64,000 bases of DNA, from NCBI GenBank assembly GCA_023425645.1, contig JAFACG010000005.1, positions 16,184 to 80,183 of the forward strand, given 5' to 3'. Shown here piece by piece: positions 1 to 9,157 of this stretch (its first letter is position 1; the number at the start of each line of letters is the position of its first letter). Below the pieces are notes generated by a model, which was given only the letters and a program-made list of their open reading frames with translations, was not told where the DNA came from and did not search any database. The translations under genes and the position numbers were made by a program. The DNA comes from Pseudomonadota bacterium (GTDB lineage Bacteria; Pseudomonadota; Gammaproteobacteria; Burkholderiales; Burkholderiaceae_B).

Positions 1-919
1 GCAAGGGCGTGAGCACCGGCCAGCCTTGACGCGCCGCGCGCTCCAGGATCAGGGCCGTGAGCGCCTGGTTCTGTTCCCAGAGGTTCTGCACGCCGGTCTC
101 CAGCACGAAACGCATGCCCGGCAAGGATGCAATGCTGCCCAGCACCGACGGAGTCCCGTGGTCGAAGCGGCGCGCATCGGGCGCGTAACTGAACTGGTCC
201 AGATTCCAGTTGAAGGGATTGTCCTGGCTGAACCAGCCCCGGAACTCCGGTTCGCACTGCTCGATCAGGTCAGGGCGCACATGCAGCAGGCTGGCTCCGG
301 ACACCCCGCACACCCACTTGAGCGAGGCCGACAAGGTGAAGGCCACCCCTTCGTGCAGCTGGAACGGCACCAGGCCGGCCGCCTGCGTCAGATCCAGCGC
401 CATCAGGCTGCCGTGTTCACGTGCGCACTGGGCCATCCGGTCCACGTCCACCCGGTGCGACGACGTGGAGCTGACCCAGGTCACCAGCGCCAGCCCGACG
501 CTGTCGTCCCAGGCGCGGATGAAGTCATCGTCGGTCACATAGGACAGGCCCTGGCTGAGCGGCACGGTGCGCAGCGTGAAGCCCAGGCGCTGCGCGAGCT
601 TCTGCAGCAGAAAGTGCAGGCTGGGAAAGCAGTCGCCCGCCACCAGCAAGGTGCGGCCGCGCAGGACATGGGATGGCAAGGCGCCCAGGATGCTGTACAG
701 CCCGCCGGTGACATTCTCGCTCAGGGCGATGTCCTGGGCGCGCCCGCCGATCAACTGCGCCCAGCCCTCGATGAAGGCTTGCTTGCGGCCCAGCGCATAG
801 CCCCACTGGCTGTCGTCCAGCGCGGACCAGACTTGAGAAAATTCAGCCAGCTCGGCCTGCATGCGGGCCTGCTTGCCTTCGAACATGCCGATGGAGTGAT
901 AGAGAAAATAGCCTGACAT
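1..919 (-). CDS. Kynureninase-like class V aminotransferase (3' end beyond window)
   Basis: A reading frame starts with ATG at 917-919 and runs off the left edge, so 306 codons are visible. The protein is a fold-type I PLP enzyme of the class V/kynureninase group. D176 in DLTQ would contact the PLP pyridine nitrogen and K201 in SASLKW is the likely Schiff-base lysine. An AAGGA motif lies about 11 nt before the ATG. It follows the MFS permease by 21 bp and shares its promoter, so a transported substrate may be processed by this enzyme. Kynureninase activity is inferred from family only; a cysteine desulfurase-like or other lyase role cannot be excluded without the C-terminus. Confidence 0.75.
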   Translation of the reverse strand, partial: MSGYFLYHSIGMFEGKQARMQAELAEFSQVWSALDDSQWGYALGRKQAFIEGWAQLIGGRAQDIALSENVTGGLYSILGALPSHVLRGRTLLVAGDCFPSLHFLLQKLAQRLGFTLRTVPLSQGLSYVTDDDFIRAWDDSVGLALVTWVSSTSSHRVDVDRMAQCAREHGSLMALDLTQAAGLVPFQLHEGVAFTLSASLKWVCGVSGASLLHVRPDLIEQCEPEFRGWFSQDNPFNWNLDQFSYAPDARRFDHGTPSVLGSIASLPGMRFVLETGVQNLWEQNQALTALILERAARQGWPVLTPL

Positions 920-940
920 TGCTTGTGGTTTCCTTGTGAA

Positions 941-2239
941 TCAATCCGCCAGCCTGCGGCCGGACGTTTCCTGTACGCCGGCCAGCGCCGCCACGCCCAC
1001 CAGCGCGGCCGCCATCACATAGAAGGCGGGCGCCATGCTGGAGCCGGTCAGATTGGTCAGCCAGGAGGCGACGAAGGGCGCGGTGGCGCCGCCCAGGATG
1101 GTGGCGATATTGAAGCCCAGCGACACGCCGCTGTAGCGTACGCGCGTGGGGAACAGCTCGGCGTACAGCGGATAGCCCACGGACTGCACGATGATGAAAG
1201 GAACAATGGACACGGCCACCGCTGCTGCCGCCACGGCGAAATTGCCCCAGGAAGCCACCCACATGGTCAGCGGCACCAGCACCAGATAGCCCAGCAGTCC
1301 CACGGTCAGCAGCGGTTTGCGTCCGAAGCGGTCGGACAGCCCGCCGGCCAGCGGCATCAGGAAGGCGGACACCAGCGTCACCAGCGAAACCAGCCAGAAC
1401 ACGGCCGAGGCGTCGTACTTCAGGGTGCGGGTCAAATGCGTGCTCAGGTAGACCACGCCCACATAGCCGGCGGCATTCTGGGCGAAACCGATGGCGATCA
1501 CCTGCGCCAGGGGACGGGCGTGCTCGCGCAGGATCACCGACATGGGAGAATGCTCGGGGCGGCGCTCCTTGAGCAGCTCCTGGAAGCGCGGCGAATCCTC
1601 GATGCGCGAACGCGCCCACACGCACAGCAGGATCAGCGGCACGGACAGCAGGAACGGAATGCGCCAGGCCCACTCCTGCATGGCCTGCTTGCCAAAGACC
1701 GTGCTGACCAGCCCGGCCACGCCGGTGGCCAGCGACAGTCCCAGCGTGGCGGCGGCCGGATTGAAGGCGCCGAAGAAGCCGCGCCGGTTCGGCGGCGAAC
1801 ACTCTGCGACGTAGGTGGCCGCGCCGGTAATCTCCCCGCCGGCGAAAAAGCCCTGCAGCAGGCGGCACAACAGCAGCAGCGCCGGCGCCGCCAGTCCCAG
1901 GGTGGCGTAGGTGGGCAACAGGCCCATCAGGGCGCTGGCCACGCCTATGCCCACAATGGTCACCATCAGAGCGGCCGTGCGGCCGTGACGGTCGCCGAAC
2001 CAGCCAAAGAAGATGCCGCCCAGCGGCCGTGCCAGAAAGGCCCCGCCGAAGACGGCCAGCGTGGAGAGCAAGGCGGCGTTCTCGTTCTCGCCCACGAAGA
2101 ACAGCATGCTCAGGGTCACGGCCAGCACGCCGTACAACTGGAAATCGTAATACTCGATCATGGTGCCCAGGCCGGCGGCGCTGGCCGCGCGCCAGGGCGA
2201 CACGCCCGGGGGCGCCGTGTTTGTCTGCTTGTCCTGCAT
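941..2239 (-). CDS. MFS transporter, metabolite:H+ symporter (MHS) type
   Basis: This is a 432-residue inner-membrane permease with about 12 hydrophobic segments. The signature loops are both present: GWFGDRHGR between helices 2 and 3, and GGLSDRFGRK in the second half. Sequence style matches the MHS subfamily (ProP, KgtP, ShiA and related organic-acid symporters), which imports small carboxylates or osmolytes with protons. The substrate cannot be read from sequence. It is the first gene of a two-gene operon with the kynureninase-like enzyme, and a strong promoter with an overlapping palindrome lies just upstream. That suggests substrate-inducible repression. An aromatic amino acid derivative is a reasonable guess from the neighbour, but only a guess. 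Confidence 0.9.
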   Translation of the reverse strand: MQDKQTNTAPPGVSPWRAASAAGLGTMIEYYDFQLYGVLAVTLSMLFFVGENENAALLSTLAVFGGAFLARPLGGIFFGWFGDRHGRTAALMVTIVGIGVASALMGLLPTYATLGLAAPALLLLCRLLQGFFAGGEITGAATYVAECSPPNRRGFFGAFNPAAATLGLSLATGVAGLVSTVFGKQAMQEWAWRIPFLLSVPLILLCVWARSRIEDSPRFQELLKERRPEHSPMSVILREHARPLAQVIAIGFAQNAAGYVGVVYLSTHLTRTLKYDASAVFWLVSLVTLVSAFLMPLAGGLSDRFGRKPLLTVGLLGYLVLVPLTMWVASWGNFAVAAAAVAVSIVPFIIVQSVGYPLYAELFPTRVRYSGVSLGFNIATILGGATAPFVASWLTNLTGSSMAPAFYVMAAALVGVAALAGVQETSGRRLAD

Positions 2240-2274
2240 GTCTCGTCCGTCCTATTGCGCGAGGTGCGCCCTAT

Positions 2275-2297
2275 TTTGTTTAGTATGGCTAAACAAA
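2275..2297. promoter_or_regulatory. Operator-like perfect inverted repeat
   Basis: TTTGTTTAG and CTAAACAAA form perfect 9-bp arms around a 5-bp centre (TATGG). The repeat begins at the last base of the -10 hexamer of the minus-strand promoter and covers the predicted start site. A repressor bound here would block transcription. No regulator gene lies next to it in the window. Confidence 0.65.
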
Positions 2298-2325
2298 TTA
2301 TACGGACGAATATTTCAGCATTCAA
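2297..2325 (-). promoter_or_regulatory. Sigma70-type promoter of the MFS/kynureninase-like operon
   Basis: On the minus strand a TTGAAT -35 box (2320-2325) and a perfect TATAAT -10 box (2297-2302) are separated by exactly 17 bp. They lie 58-86 bp before the MFS start codon, and the operator palindrome sits immediately downstream. Confidence 0.7.
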
Positions 2326-2340
2326 TCAGTGAGGCAACGA

Positions 2341-4749
2341 TCATGAGCGTGCGGACTCTTCTGCGTCCCGGCCCCCTTCCTGGGGCAGCCAGCGCTGCGC
2401 CGGATGCAGGCTGATGCCATGCGCCCGCAGCTGGCGCAGCAGATCCAGCATCAGGTTGCTGCGCACGCGGCGCAGCGGATGCATGCTGGCCAGAAAGCAG
2501 CGCATGCCGAAAGCCAGCCCATCGCCCTGGATGCCGTCGCAATACAATTGCGCTGGCGGATCCTCCAGTATCTCGGGCTGGGCGCGCACGGCCTGCTGCA
2601 GCAGCTCCATGACCAGATCGGCGTCCACGTCCAGCGGCAGCAGCAGGCGCGCCTCCACCGCGCCCAGGGAGGCGGGCGTGTAGGTCAGGTTGCGCACCTG
2701 GCGGCCCACCATGTCGGCGTTGGGCACCGTCAGCATGCTGCAATCGAACTTCTCCACATAGGTGGCGCGCATGCGGATCTCGCGCACCGTACCCTCGCTG
2801 CCGTCCACTTCCACCCAGTCGCCCACCTTGACGGGACGCTCCAGCATCAGGACCAGGCCGGAGGCGAAATTCTGGACAATGCCGCGCAGCCCGAAACCCA
2901 CACCGACCGTCAAGGCGGTGAATATCCAGGTGACGGACTCGATGGGCACGCCCAGCATGGACAGGCAGATCACCAGCAGGACGAAATAGCCTACATAGCT
3001 CACCGTGCCGACGATGGCGTTCTGCAAGCCCGGCTCCAGATTGGTGTTGGGCATGAAGCGATGGCGCAGCCAGTTGCGCAGCACATGGATCACGGCGATG
3101 CCCAGCAGCATCACGCCCAGTGCGATCAGCCACAAGTCCAGGCGCCACTGCACCGCTCCCAGGCGCAACACCTCGCGCGAGACGTCCAGACCCGATTCCA
3201 GCATCTGCTTGGGTGCGGTCAGCCAGTCCGAACTGATGACCCAGACCGTCAGGGCCAGCACCGAGGCGCGCGCCAGACCGAATATGACCACGATGAGCTG
3301 GCTCTGAATGCGAAGCTGTTCGCTCCCGGCCGTGCGGCTGCGGCCGCGCAGATGCGCGAGCAGGCTGTCGCAGATGTCCTGCAGCAGCACCATGAGCAGA
3401 TAGCCGATGGAACCGAAGACCAGCATCAGGGTCAGGAAATGCGAGAGCAGTTCATCCGCCAGGCCTTGCCAGCCCCCCAGAAACAATAGCAGCGCCAGCG
3501 TGTAGACTCCCGCCGCCCCGTAGTACGCCAGCCGCGACCAATAATAGCCGCGCTCGCTCAGTCCCTGCCCTTTTCCGCCCGTCGGCGGCTGAGCGGACAA
3601 GAAGCGTTCAGCCCGCAGCCCCCACAGGCCGTAGACGAACAAAACCATGTACAGGACAGTGTCCACGCCATCCACCGAGAGCAGAAAGATCTCGGACATG
3701 GGCAGGGTGGTCCTGAACATATCGGCCAGGAACTTGACGTAGGTCGTCAGCATGAACAGCCAGGGGAAACAGCGCAACCGGCGTTGCCCGCGGTCAGACA
3801 AAGGCAGCAGGCGCCAGGAACTGCGCGGCTGGAAGATGACCGCCTTCATGGCGGCCAGCACCAGGGCCCCCATGAAGGCGGCCAGCTGGGTGTAGGCGAC
3901 CAGCTTGAGCTGCGGCTCCGACAGCCCGGGCCTGTCCAGCAGCAACAACATGATTTCCTTGCCCACGATCCAGGCCATGCCCATCCAGACCATGAAATTG
4001 GCCATGGCCAGGCCCGAGCGCCGCAAGCGCCCGCCGGGCGCATGGCGCGTGACCAGGGCCGGCAAGACGCGCAGCAGCGTCACGCCCACGAGCAACGCGG
4101 CCAGGACCAGCCACACCGAGCCGCTGCTTTGCTGCCAACTGGATCGGGACAGAGTCTGGCGCCATTGCTGCGCATAATCCGATAATTTCTGGCGATCGGA
4201 TGGCCAGGCCTGGCGCAGTTGGGGCACCCCTTCCAGGAACAACAGGGATGGCGAACGTTTCCAGCGCTGCTCGTCTTCGTAGCGCTGGCCGGCGTCCCGC
4301 AAGAGCTGGCGCGTCTGCTCGGCCTCGACCTGGACCAGGCGCGCCACTTTCAGTTCGGCCTGCAGAGCCGCCACCGCGCGCTGCAACTGGGCGCGCTCCA
4401 GGCGCACCGCTTCCGGCTCGTCATCTCCTTCGGCTTCCTCGCCCAGTTCCTGCAGGCGCGCCTGCAGGAACTGGCTGCGCCGCTCCAATTGCTGCACGGT
4501 GCGGGCGGACAGCTCCAAGGCCTCGGTCAGGCGGTCCTCCTGCATACGCGCCGCCTCGGGACGCAAGGTCTCCCTCCCGTCCTCCAGGCGCAGCTGCAGC
4601 AGGCGCACGCGGTCCTGGGCCTGCTGCAGCTGCATCAACAGTTCCCGATCGGCCGGTCCCACCGGCACGACCTGGCCTTGCGCCGCGATCGGCATCCACA
4701 GACTCAGACATAGAAAAACGATCAGCCACACTTCCCGCAACGCCTTCAT
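2341..4749 (-). CDS. Large MscS-family mechanosensitive channel protein (paralogue 1)
   Basis: The predicted protein has 802 residues from the ATG at 4747-4749, which has AAAGGA 4-5 nt upstream. The open frame runs further upstream but would overlap the preceding gene. A signal peptide (about residues 1-24) is followed by a periplasmic coiled-coil region (about 30-155), a multi-helix membrane part, and the MscS core at about 577-790. The core includes the pore-lining glycine/alanine-rich helix and the beta domain around ERPVKVGDWV. Such proteins act as tension-gated inner-membrane valves during osmotic downshock, or as modulators of them. It is the second gene of a tandem pair, starting 46 bp after the first, and the two share architecture and core sequence. 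Confidence 0.88.
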   Translation of the reverse strand: MKALREVWLIVFLCLSLWMPIAAQGQVVPVGPADRELLMQLQQAQDRVRLLQLRLEDGRETLRPEAARMQEDRLTEALELSARTVQQLERRSQFLQARLQELGEEAEGDDEPEAVRLERAQLQRAVAALQAELKVARLVQVEAEQTRQLLRDAGQRYEDEQRWKRSPSLLFLEGVPQLRQAWPSDRQKLSDYAQQWRQTLSRSSWQQSSGSVWLVLAALLVGVTLLRVLPALVTRHAPGGRLRRSGLAMANFMVWMGMAWIVGKEIMLLLLDRPGLSEPQLKLVAYTQLAAFMGALVLAAMKAVIFQPRSSWRLLPLSDRGQRRLRCFPWLFMLTTYVKFLADMFRTTLPMSEIFLLSVDGVDTVLYMVLFVYGLWGLRAERFLSAQPPTGGKGQGLSERGYYWSRLAYYGAAGVYTLALLLFLGGWQGLADELLSHFLTLMLVFGSIGYLLMVLLQDICDSLLAHLRGRSRTAGSEQLRIQSQLIVVIFGLARASVLALTVWVISSDWLTAPKQMLESGLDVSREVLRLGAVQWRLDLWLIALGVMLLGIAVIHVLRNWLRHRFMPNTNLEPGLQNAIVGTVSYVGYFVLLVICLSMLGVPIESVTWIFTALTVGVGFGLRGIVQNFASGLVLMLERPVKVGDWVEVDGSEGTVREIRMRATYVEKFDCSMLTVPNADMVGRQVRNLTYTPASLGAVEARLLLPLDVDADLVMELLQQAVRAQPEILEDPPAQLYCDGIQGDGLAFGMRCFLASMHPLRRVRSNLMLDLLRQLRAHGISLHPAQRWLPQEGGRDAEESARS

Positions 4750-4795
4750 ATCGTCCTTTACCGTGTTGTAAGCAGTCCTGATTCCAGACACCAAC

Positions 4796-7252
4796 CTATT
4801 GAGTGTCGGCTGCAAGGGGAAGGGTTCCATCTTTGCCCGCCTGGCTTGCCGCGGGCGTGGCGGGTAGCACCGTCATGGTCTGCGTATGGTGCAGCACCAG
4901 CCCGTTCCGGCGCAGGCGGTCCAGGATCTCGAACATCAGCGAGCTGCGTGTCTTGGCCGAAAGGCGCGGCGAGGACACGAAACTGCTGGCCGTGAACGCC
5001 AGGCCATTGGCGTCGAATCCGTCCAGGGTCACGCCCGGGGCCGGATCCTCCAGCACGTCGGGGTGGTCCTGCATGGCCTCCATCATGATATCGCGCACCC
5101 GTTTGGCATCCGTGTCGATGGGCATGTTGATCTTGACGTTGACCACGCCCAGCGGATTGGTCAGGGTGACGTTGCGCACGGGCTTGGTGATGAATTCCGA
5201 ATTGGGCACGATCAGGGTGGAGCGGTCGAACATCTCGATCTCGGTGGCGCGCGCATTGATCTTGCGCACATTGCCTTCCACCCCGTTCAGGCTGACCCAG
5301 TCGCCCACCTTGATGGGCCGCTCGGCCAGCAGGATCAGTCCGGAGACGAAATTCTGCACCACCGCCTGCAAGCCGAAACCGATGCCCACCGACAGGGCCG
5401 AGATGATCCAGGCCATGCGCTCCAGGCCTATGCCCAAGGATGAGATCGTCATGGCCAGCACGACGAAATAGCCCACATAGCTGAAGAGATTGGCCGTGGA
5501 CACACGCATGCCGGCGTCGATGCGCGTGGCGGGCAGCAACTGGTTCGTCATCCAGCGCTGCAGGACCTTGACGGCGAAGATGCCCACCAGCAGCACCAGC
5601 AGCGCCGCCAGCACGGAACCCGGCTTGATCTGCACCTGGCCGATGGAAAATCCCGTCATCAGGAATCCCAGGCGACGCTGCAGCCACTCGGCGGGATCCT
5701 CGCCGAAAGGCAGCAGGACCAGCGTGACGGCCGCCACGATCAGGCTCAGGCGCGCTGCTCCGGACAGCAGGATCACAAGCTGGCTGCGGGCGCGCAACTG
5801 CGAATTGGAGAGTTCATTGGCGGCGCGCTTTTCCTTGAACTGCAGCAGCAGGCTGTTGCCGATGTCGCCGACCAGGGCCACCAGCACGTAGCAGGTGCAG
5901 ATCACCATGCTCAGCCACAGCGTCTCCTGCACGATCAGGCTGCTCAGCGCGATGTAGCCCAGCAGAAAGGCCAGCAAGCCCACGGCGATGACCACCCCCA
6001 GCACCATGGGCACGGAGCGGAACCAGCCGTTGGCCCTGGGCGCCGGTTCCGGCTTGGCGCCCTCCTCGGTCGCCTGCGCCGGCTGGCGGACGCGCAGGCC
6101 CTGGGTCAGGTTCCAGGCGGCGAAGGCGATCAGCATGCTCAGCGTCAGGGTGTTGAAGCTGTTCACCAGCAAGGTGGCGCTGAGCGTGGCGTTGATCAGG
6201 CCCAGCAGCTGCTGGGACATCCAGGTGAGCGTCACCATGACGCCCAGGGCGATGGGCAGCCAGGCCAGCTTGGTGGCCACGTCGCCCGGAATGGGCGGCA
6301 GGCGCCAGCTTGGCCGCTGCGGCGCCAGCAGCACCCGGCCCATGCCGGTCACGAAACCGCCCAGGTACAAGGCGAACACGCACTTGGACACAAAGCTGTC
6401 CAGTTCGGCGGGCAGCTCGCCCTGCCAGTGCAAGAGCATGGAAGCAATGGAGCCGAGCAGGCCCGGCGCCAGCGTGTAGAGCACGATCAGGGCGGCGGCG
6501 TAGAACGAGCGCCGCAGGCGCGAGGGCTTGGTGTGATTGATGGTGAAGTCGGCCAGGCCGCGCGCCAGCAGGACCGCCACGCCCAGCACCAGCAGCGCCA
6601 GGGCGCCGGCCAGCCAGAATACGCGCGCGGGCGCATCCACCATGCGTTTCTCCAGATCGCCCACCATGCGCTCGACCCGGCCCAGATCGCCGGGCAGATC
6701 GCGCTTGACGTTGCTCCAGAAGCGCGGCGTCAGGATGGACTGCGAGCGGCGTCCCAGCTCGGCCTGGAAAATCTGCCGGCGCTGCTTGGATATCTGGTCT
6801 ATGCCTTGGCGGGTCTCCACCCCGATCAGCCTGGCCAGCTTGATCTGGCCGTCCAGGTTGGACTGGGCCTGCTGCAGCTGGGCCCGCTGGCGGGCGATGT
6901 CCTCGGACTCCCCGGCCTGCTCGTCCACCGGCCCCAGCTGGGTCAGGCGCGCCTCCACGCTGCTCAGCTCCGGCTCCAGCCGGACGCCTATCTCCTGCGC
7001 CTGCTCCTGGGCCTCGGTCAGGCTGTTGCGCAACTCGACCAGTTCGGTATCGGTCAGATCATCCGGCTTCTGCAGCCGACCCTGCACTTTCTGCAAGGTC
7101 TGGCGCAAACCGTCAAGCGCCTTGCCGGCCTCCTCGGCCTGGACGGCGGCGGGCTCGGCGGCATGCGCGGGCGCGCCCCGCATTCCCAGGAACAGGACAA
7201 GAAAACAAAGGCTGAACAGGGCGCACAGGCCCAGGCGGCGCATGGACTGCAT
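4796..7252 (-). CDS. Large MscS-family mechanosensitive channel protein (paralogue 2)
   Basis: The predicted product has 818 residues. I chose the ATG at 7250-7252 because it is followed by a clear signal peptide ending near AHA-AEP and preceded by GGAG about 9 nt upstream. Its layout is the same as the neighbour's: a glutamine-rich coiled-coil periplasmic stretch, around ten membrane helices, then a C-terminal MscS core containing GFGLQAVVQNF and ERPIKVGDWV. The close similarity and head-to-tail arrangement indicate an old tandem duplication, so the two may form a mixed complex or respond at different thresholds. Both are larger than the E. coli MscS (286 residues) and resemble the MscK/YbiO/MscM-like expanded class. 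Confidence 0.88.
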   Translation of the reverse strand: MQSMRRLGLCALFSLCFLVLFLGMRGAPAHAAEPAAVQAEEAGKALDGLRQTLQKVQGRLQKPDDLTDTELVELRNSLTEAQEQAQEIGVRLEPELSSVEARLTQLGPVDEQAGESEDIARQRAQLQQAQSNLDGQIKLARLIGVETRQGIDQISKQRRQIFQAELGRRSQSILTPRFWSNVKRDLPGDLGRVERMVGDLEKRMVDAPARVFWLAGALALLVLGVAVLLARGLADFTINHTKPSRLRRSFYAAALIVLYTLAPGLLGSIASMLLHWQGELPAELDSFVSKCVFALYLGGFVTGMGRVLLAPQRPSWRLPPIPGDVATKLAWLPIALGVMVTLTWMSQQLLGLINATLSATLLVNSFNTLTLSMLIAFAAWNLTQGLRVRQPAQATEEGAKPEPAPRANGWFRSVPMVLGVVIAVGLLAFLLGYIALSSLIVQETLWLSMVICTCYVLVALVGDIGNSLLLQFKEKRAANELSNSQLRARSQLVILLSGAARLSLIVAAVTLVLLPFGEDPAEWLQRRLGFLMTGFSIGQVQIKPGSVLAALLVLLVGIFAVKVLQRWMTNQLLPATRIDAGMRVSTANLFSYVGYFVVLAMTISSLGIGLERMAWIISALSVGIGFGLQAVVQNFVSGLILLAERPIKVGDWVSLNGVEGNVRKINARATEIEMFDRSTLIVPNSEFITKPVRNVTLTNPLGVVNVKINMPIDTDAKRVRDIMMEAMQDHPDVLEDPAPGVTLDGFDANGLAFTASSFVSSPRLSAKTRSSLMFEILDRLRRNGLVLHHTQTMTVLPATPAASQAGKDGTLPLAADTQ

Positions 7253-7489
7253 CGGGATGGCTCCAGGTATCCGGCAAGGCCGTGCGCCGGCCCTACTGTC
7301 GGACCCGGCACGCACGGCAGCGTGAAAACATGCACAGAATACTCAAGAATCGCGGCCATAGTGCTACCCGGTGAAACCGGGAACACATCTTTTTTGCAGG
7401 AAAGCCCGCCCCAAAGCGTCCGGGCCGGCAATGTGCCGGCCCGAAGACTGATCTGATTGCTGCAAAGAACGGGTCAGGCGCGCCGGCTG

Positions 7490-9091
7490 CTACCGTATCT
7501 GCTCAGCCACCATGAAGCCCGAGGCTCCCGCCAGGCCGGGGCCGGGGTGGGTGGAGGCGCCGATGTGGTAGACGTTCTTGTAAGGGGTGCGGTGCGAGCG
7601 CGCGCCCTGGCTGCTGGCGAAGGGCCGCATCCAGAAGAACTGGTCGGGCGAGCACACGCCCGAATAAGGGTCTCCCCCCACCAGGTTGCAGTTGGCTCTT
7701 TCCAGGTCGGCCGGCGACAGGGCCTTGATGCCGACGATCTGCCGGCGCAGGCCCGGCAGAATGGCCTCCAGCTGGCCGACGATGCGCTCGCACACGGCCT
7801 CGCGCACCGCCTCGTTCCATTGCCCGTCTTCCGGCACGGCGATCTTGCCGGCCGCATCGCCGCGCAGGCGCGAAGGCATGTCCTGCATCTGCATCCACAG
7901 AATCCACTTGCCTTGCGGCGCACGTCCCGGATCCACGGCGCATGGCTGGCCTATGGCCACCGTGGGCTTGGCCGGGATCAGGCCATTGTTGGCCTGGGCC
8001 ACGCTCATGCTGACATCCTCCAGGCTGTCGGACAAATGCAGCAAAGGCACTTTCAGCAATTCCGGATCGCTCCAGTTGGGCATGCCGTCCAGGGCGATGT
8101 GGATCTGCATGTCGCCGCGCCCGAAACGATAGGCCTGCGCCTGCTCCCGCACCGGCGCGGGCGCGCCCGGCAGCAGGCGGCCGTAAAGCTGGGGCGGCGT
8201 GACGTTGCACACCACGGCCTCGGTGGCTTCATACAGCCGGCCGCCGGCGCGCACGCCGCGCGCTTTCTGCCCGTCCAGCACGATCTCCTCGACTTCGGTA
8301 TTGAGCTGGACGCGTCCGCCGGCTTTCTCGACCAGGGCGCACAGGGCGCGCACCAGGTTCCGGCCGCCGCCCTTGACCACCGGCATGCCGCCGGCCACCA
8401 CCGCCGCGAAGGTCAGCTTGCCGATCAGCGCCGAGCAGGCGTCGTCCGGCCCCAGCCCGGAGTGCAGCACCCAGGGCGCCATCATGCCGCGCACGCGATC
8501 ATCCTTGACTTCGCGTTCGGCCCAGCGGCGGAAGGACTCCAGGGATTCGCGGCCATATTGCATCAAGCCGTCCAGGCGGCGCTTGCGCCACTGGGAGAAC
8601 AGCAGGCCCAGCAGGCCGCGGCTGTAGGGCTCGGATCCCAGCAGGCCGAAGGTCAGTGCGGCGTCGCGCTCGAACAACTGGCTGGCCATCTGTCCGAAGG
8701 CGGCGCCGTCGCCCGCGGCAAAGGCGTTGATGCGCTGCACGGCATCGCCCACGTCATTGCGCAGGGCCAGGCCCCGCCCGTCGCTGCCCACCACCCCCGT
8801 GGTATAGCCATTGTCCAGGAACTCCACGCCCTGGGCCGCCAGGTCGTCCTTCAAGCGCGCATAGGCCGCGCCCGAGGTGAACAGCGGATACCAGGACGAG
8901 AACACTTCATGCGTGAAACCGGGAAACAGCTCCTCGGTGCGTATGCAGCCCCCCGCCCTGTCGTTGCGCTCCAGCACCAGCACCCGCTTGCCGCGCTGGG
9001 CCAGCAAGGCCGTGCAGACCAGGGAATTGATGCCGCTGCCCACCACCACGACAGCATGCCGCTCGTTGTTTTTTATTGTCTCGCTTGTCAT
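7490..9091 (-). CDS. FAD-dependent oxidoreductase, phytoene desaturase (CrtI)-like
   Basis: This 533-residue protein opens with a Rossmann FAD-binding motif (GSGINS at residues 18-23) followed by VLVLERN, whose acidic residue would hold the ribose. The C-terminus carries the family's second FAD contact, seen as HIGASTHPGPGLAGASG. The family includes carotenoid desaturases and PYROXD2-like enzymes, yet no carotenoid gene is nearby. It is the last gene of the minus-strand dioxygenase cluster, starting 66 bp after the SDR. A role in oxidising an aromatic or alicyclic intermediate is therefore more likely than carotenoid synthesis, but the substrate is unknown. Confidence 0.8.
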   Translation of the reverse strand: MTSETIKNNERHAVVVVGSGINSLVCTALLAQRGKRVLVLERNDRAGGCIRTEELFPGFTHEVFSSWYPLFTSGAAYARLKDDLAAQGVEFLDNGYTTGVVGSDGRGLALRNDVGDAVQRINAFAAGDGAAFGQMASQLFERDAALTFGLLGSEPYSRGLLGLLFSQWRKRRLDGLMQYGRESLESFRRWAEREVKDDRVRGMMAPWVLHSGLGPDDACSALIGKLTFAAVVAGGMPVVKGGGRNLVRALCALVEKAGGRVQLNTEVEEIVLDGQKARGVRAGGRLYEATEAVVCNVTPPQLYGRLLPGAPAPVREQAQAYRFGRGDMQIHIALDGMPNWSDPELLKVPLLHLSDSLEDVSMSVAQANNGLIPAKPTVAIGQPCAVDPGRAPQGKWILWMQMQDMPSRLRGDAAGKIAVPEDGQWNEAVREAVCERIVGQLEAILPGLRRQIVGIKALSPADLERANCNLVGGDPYSGVCSPDQFFWMRPFASSQGARSHRTPYKNVYHIGASTHPGPGLAGASGFMVAEQIR

Positions 9092-9157
9092 CCCACCATC
9101 CTTGTTCTTGCCGCCCCCTGGGCGGCCAAAGCATCTTGTACCGCATTTCGCGGCGGA

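Noticed and set aside
7422..7442. Perfect 9-bp hairpin (GGGCCGGCA/TGCCGGCCC) as terminator of the FAD enzyme gene
   Set aside because: No U-tract on either strand and only a 3-nt loop; it may be structural but is not supported as a terminator.
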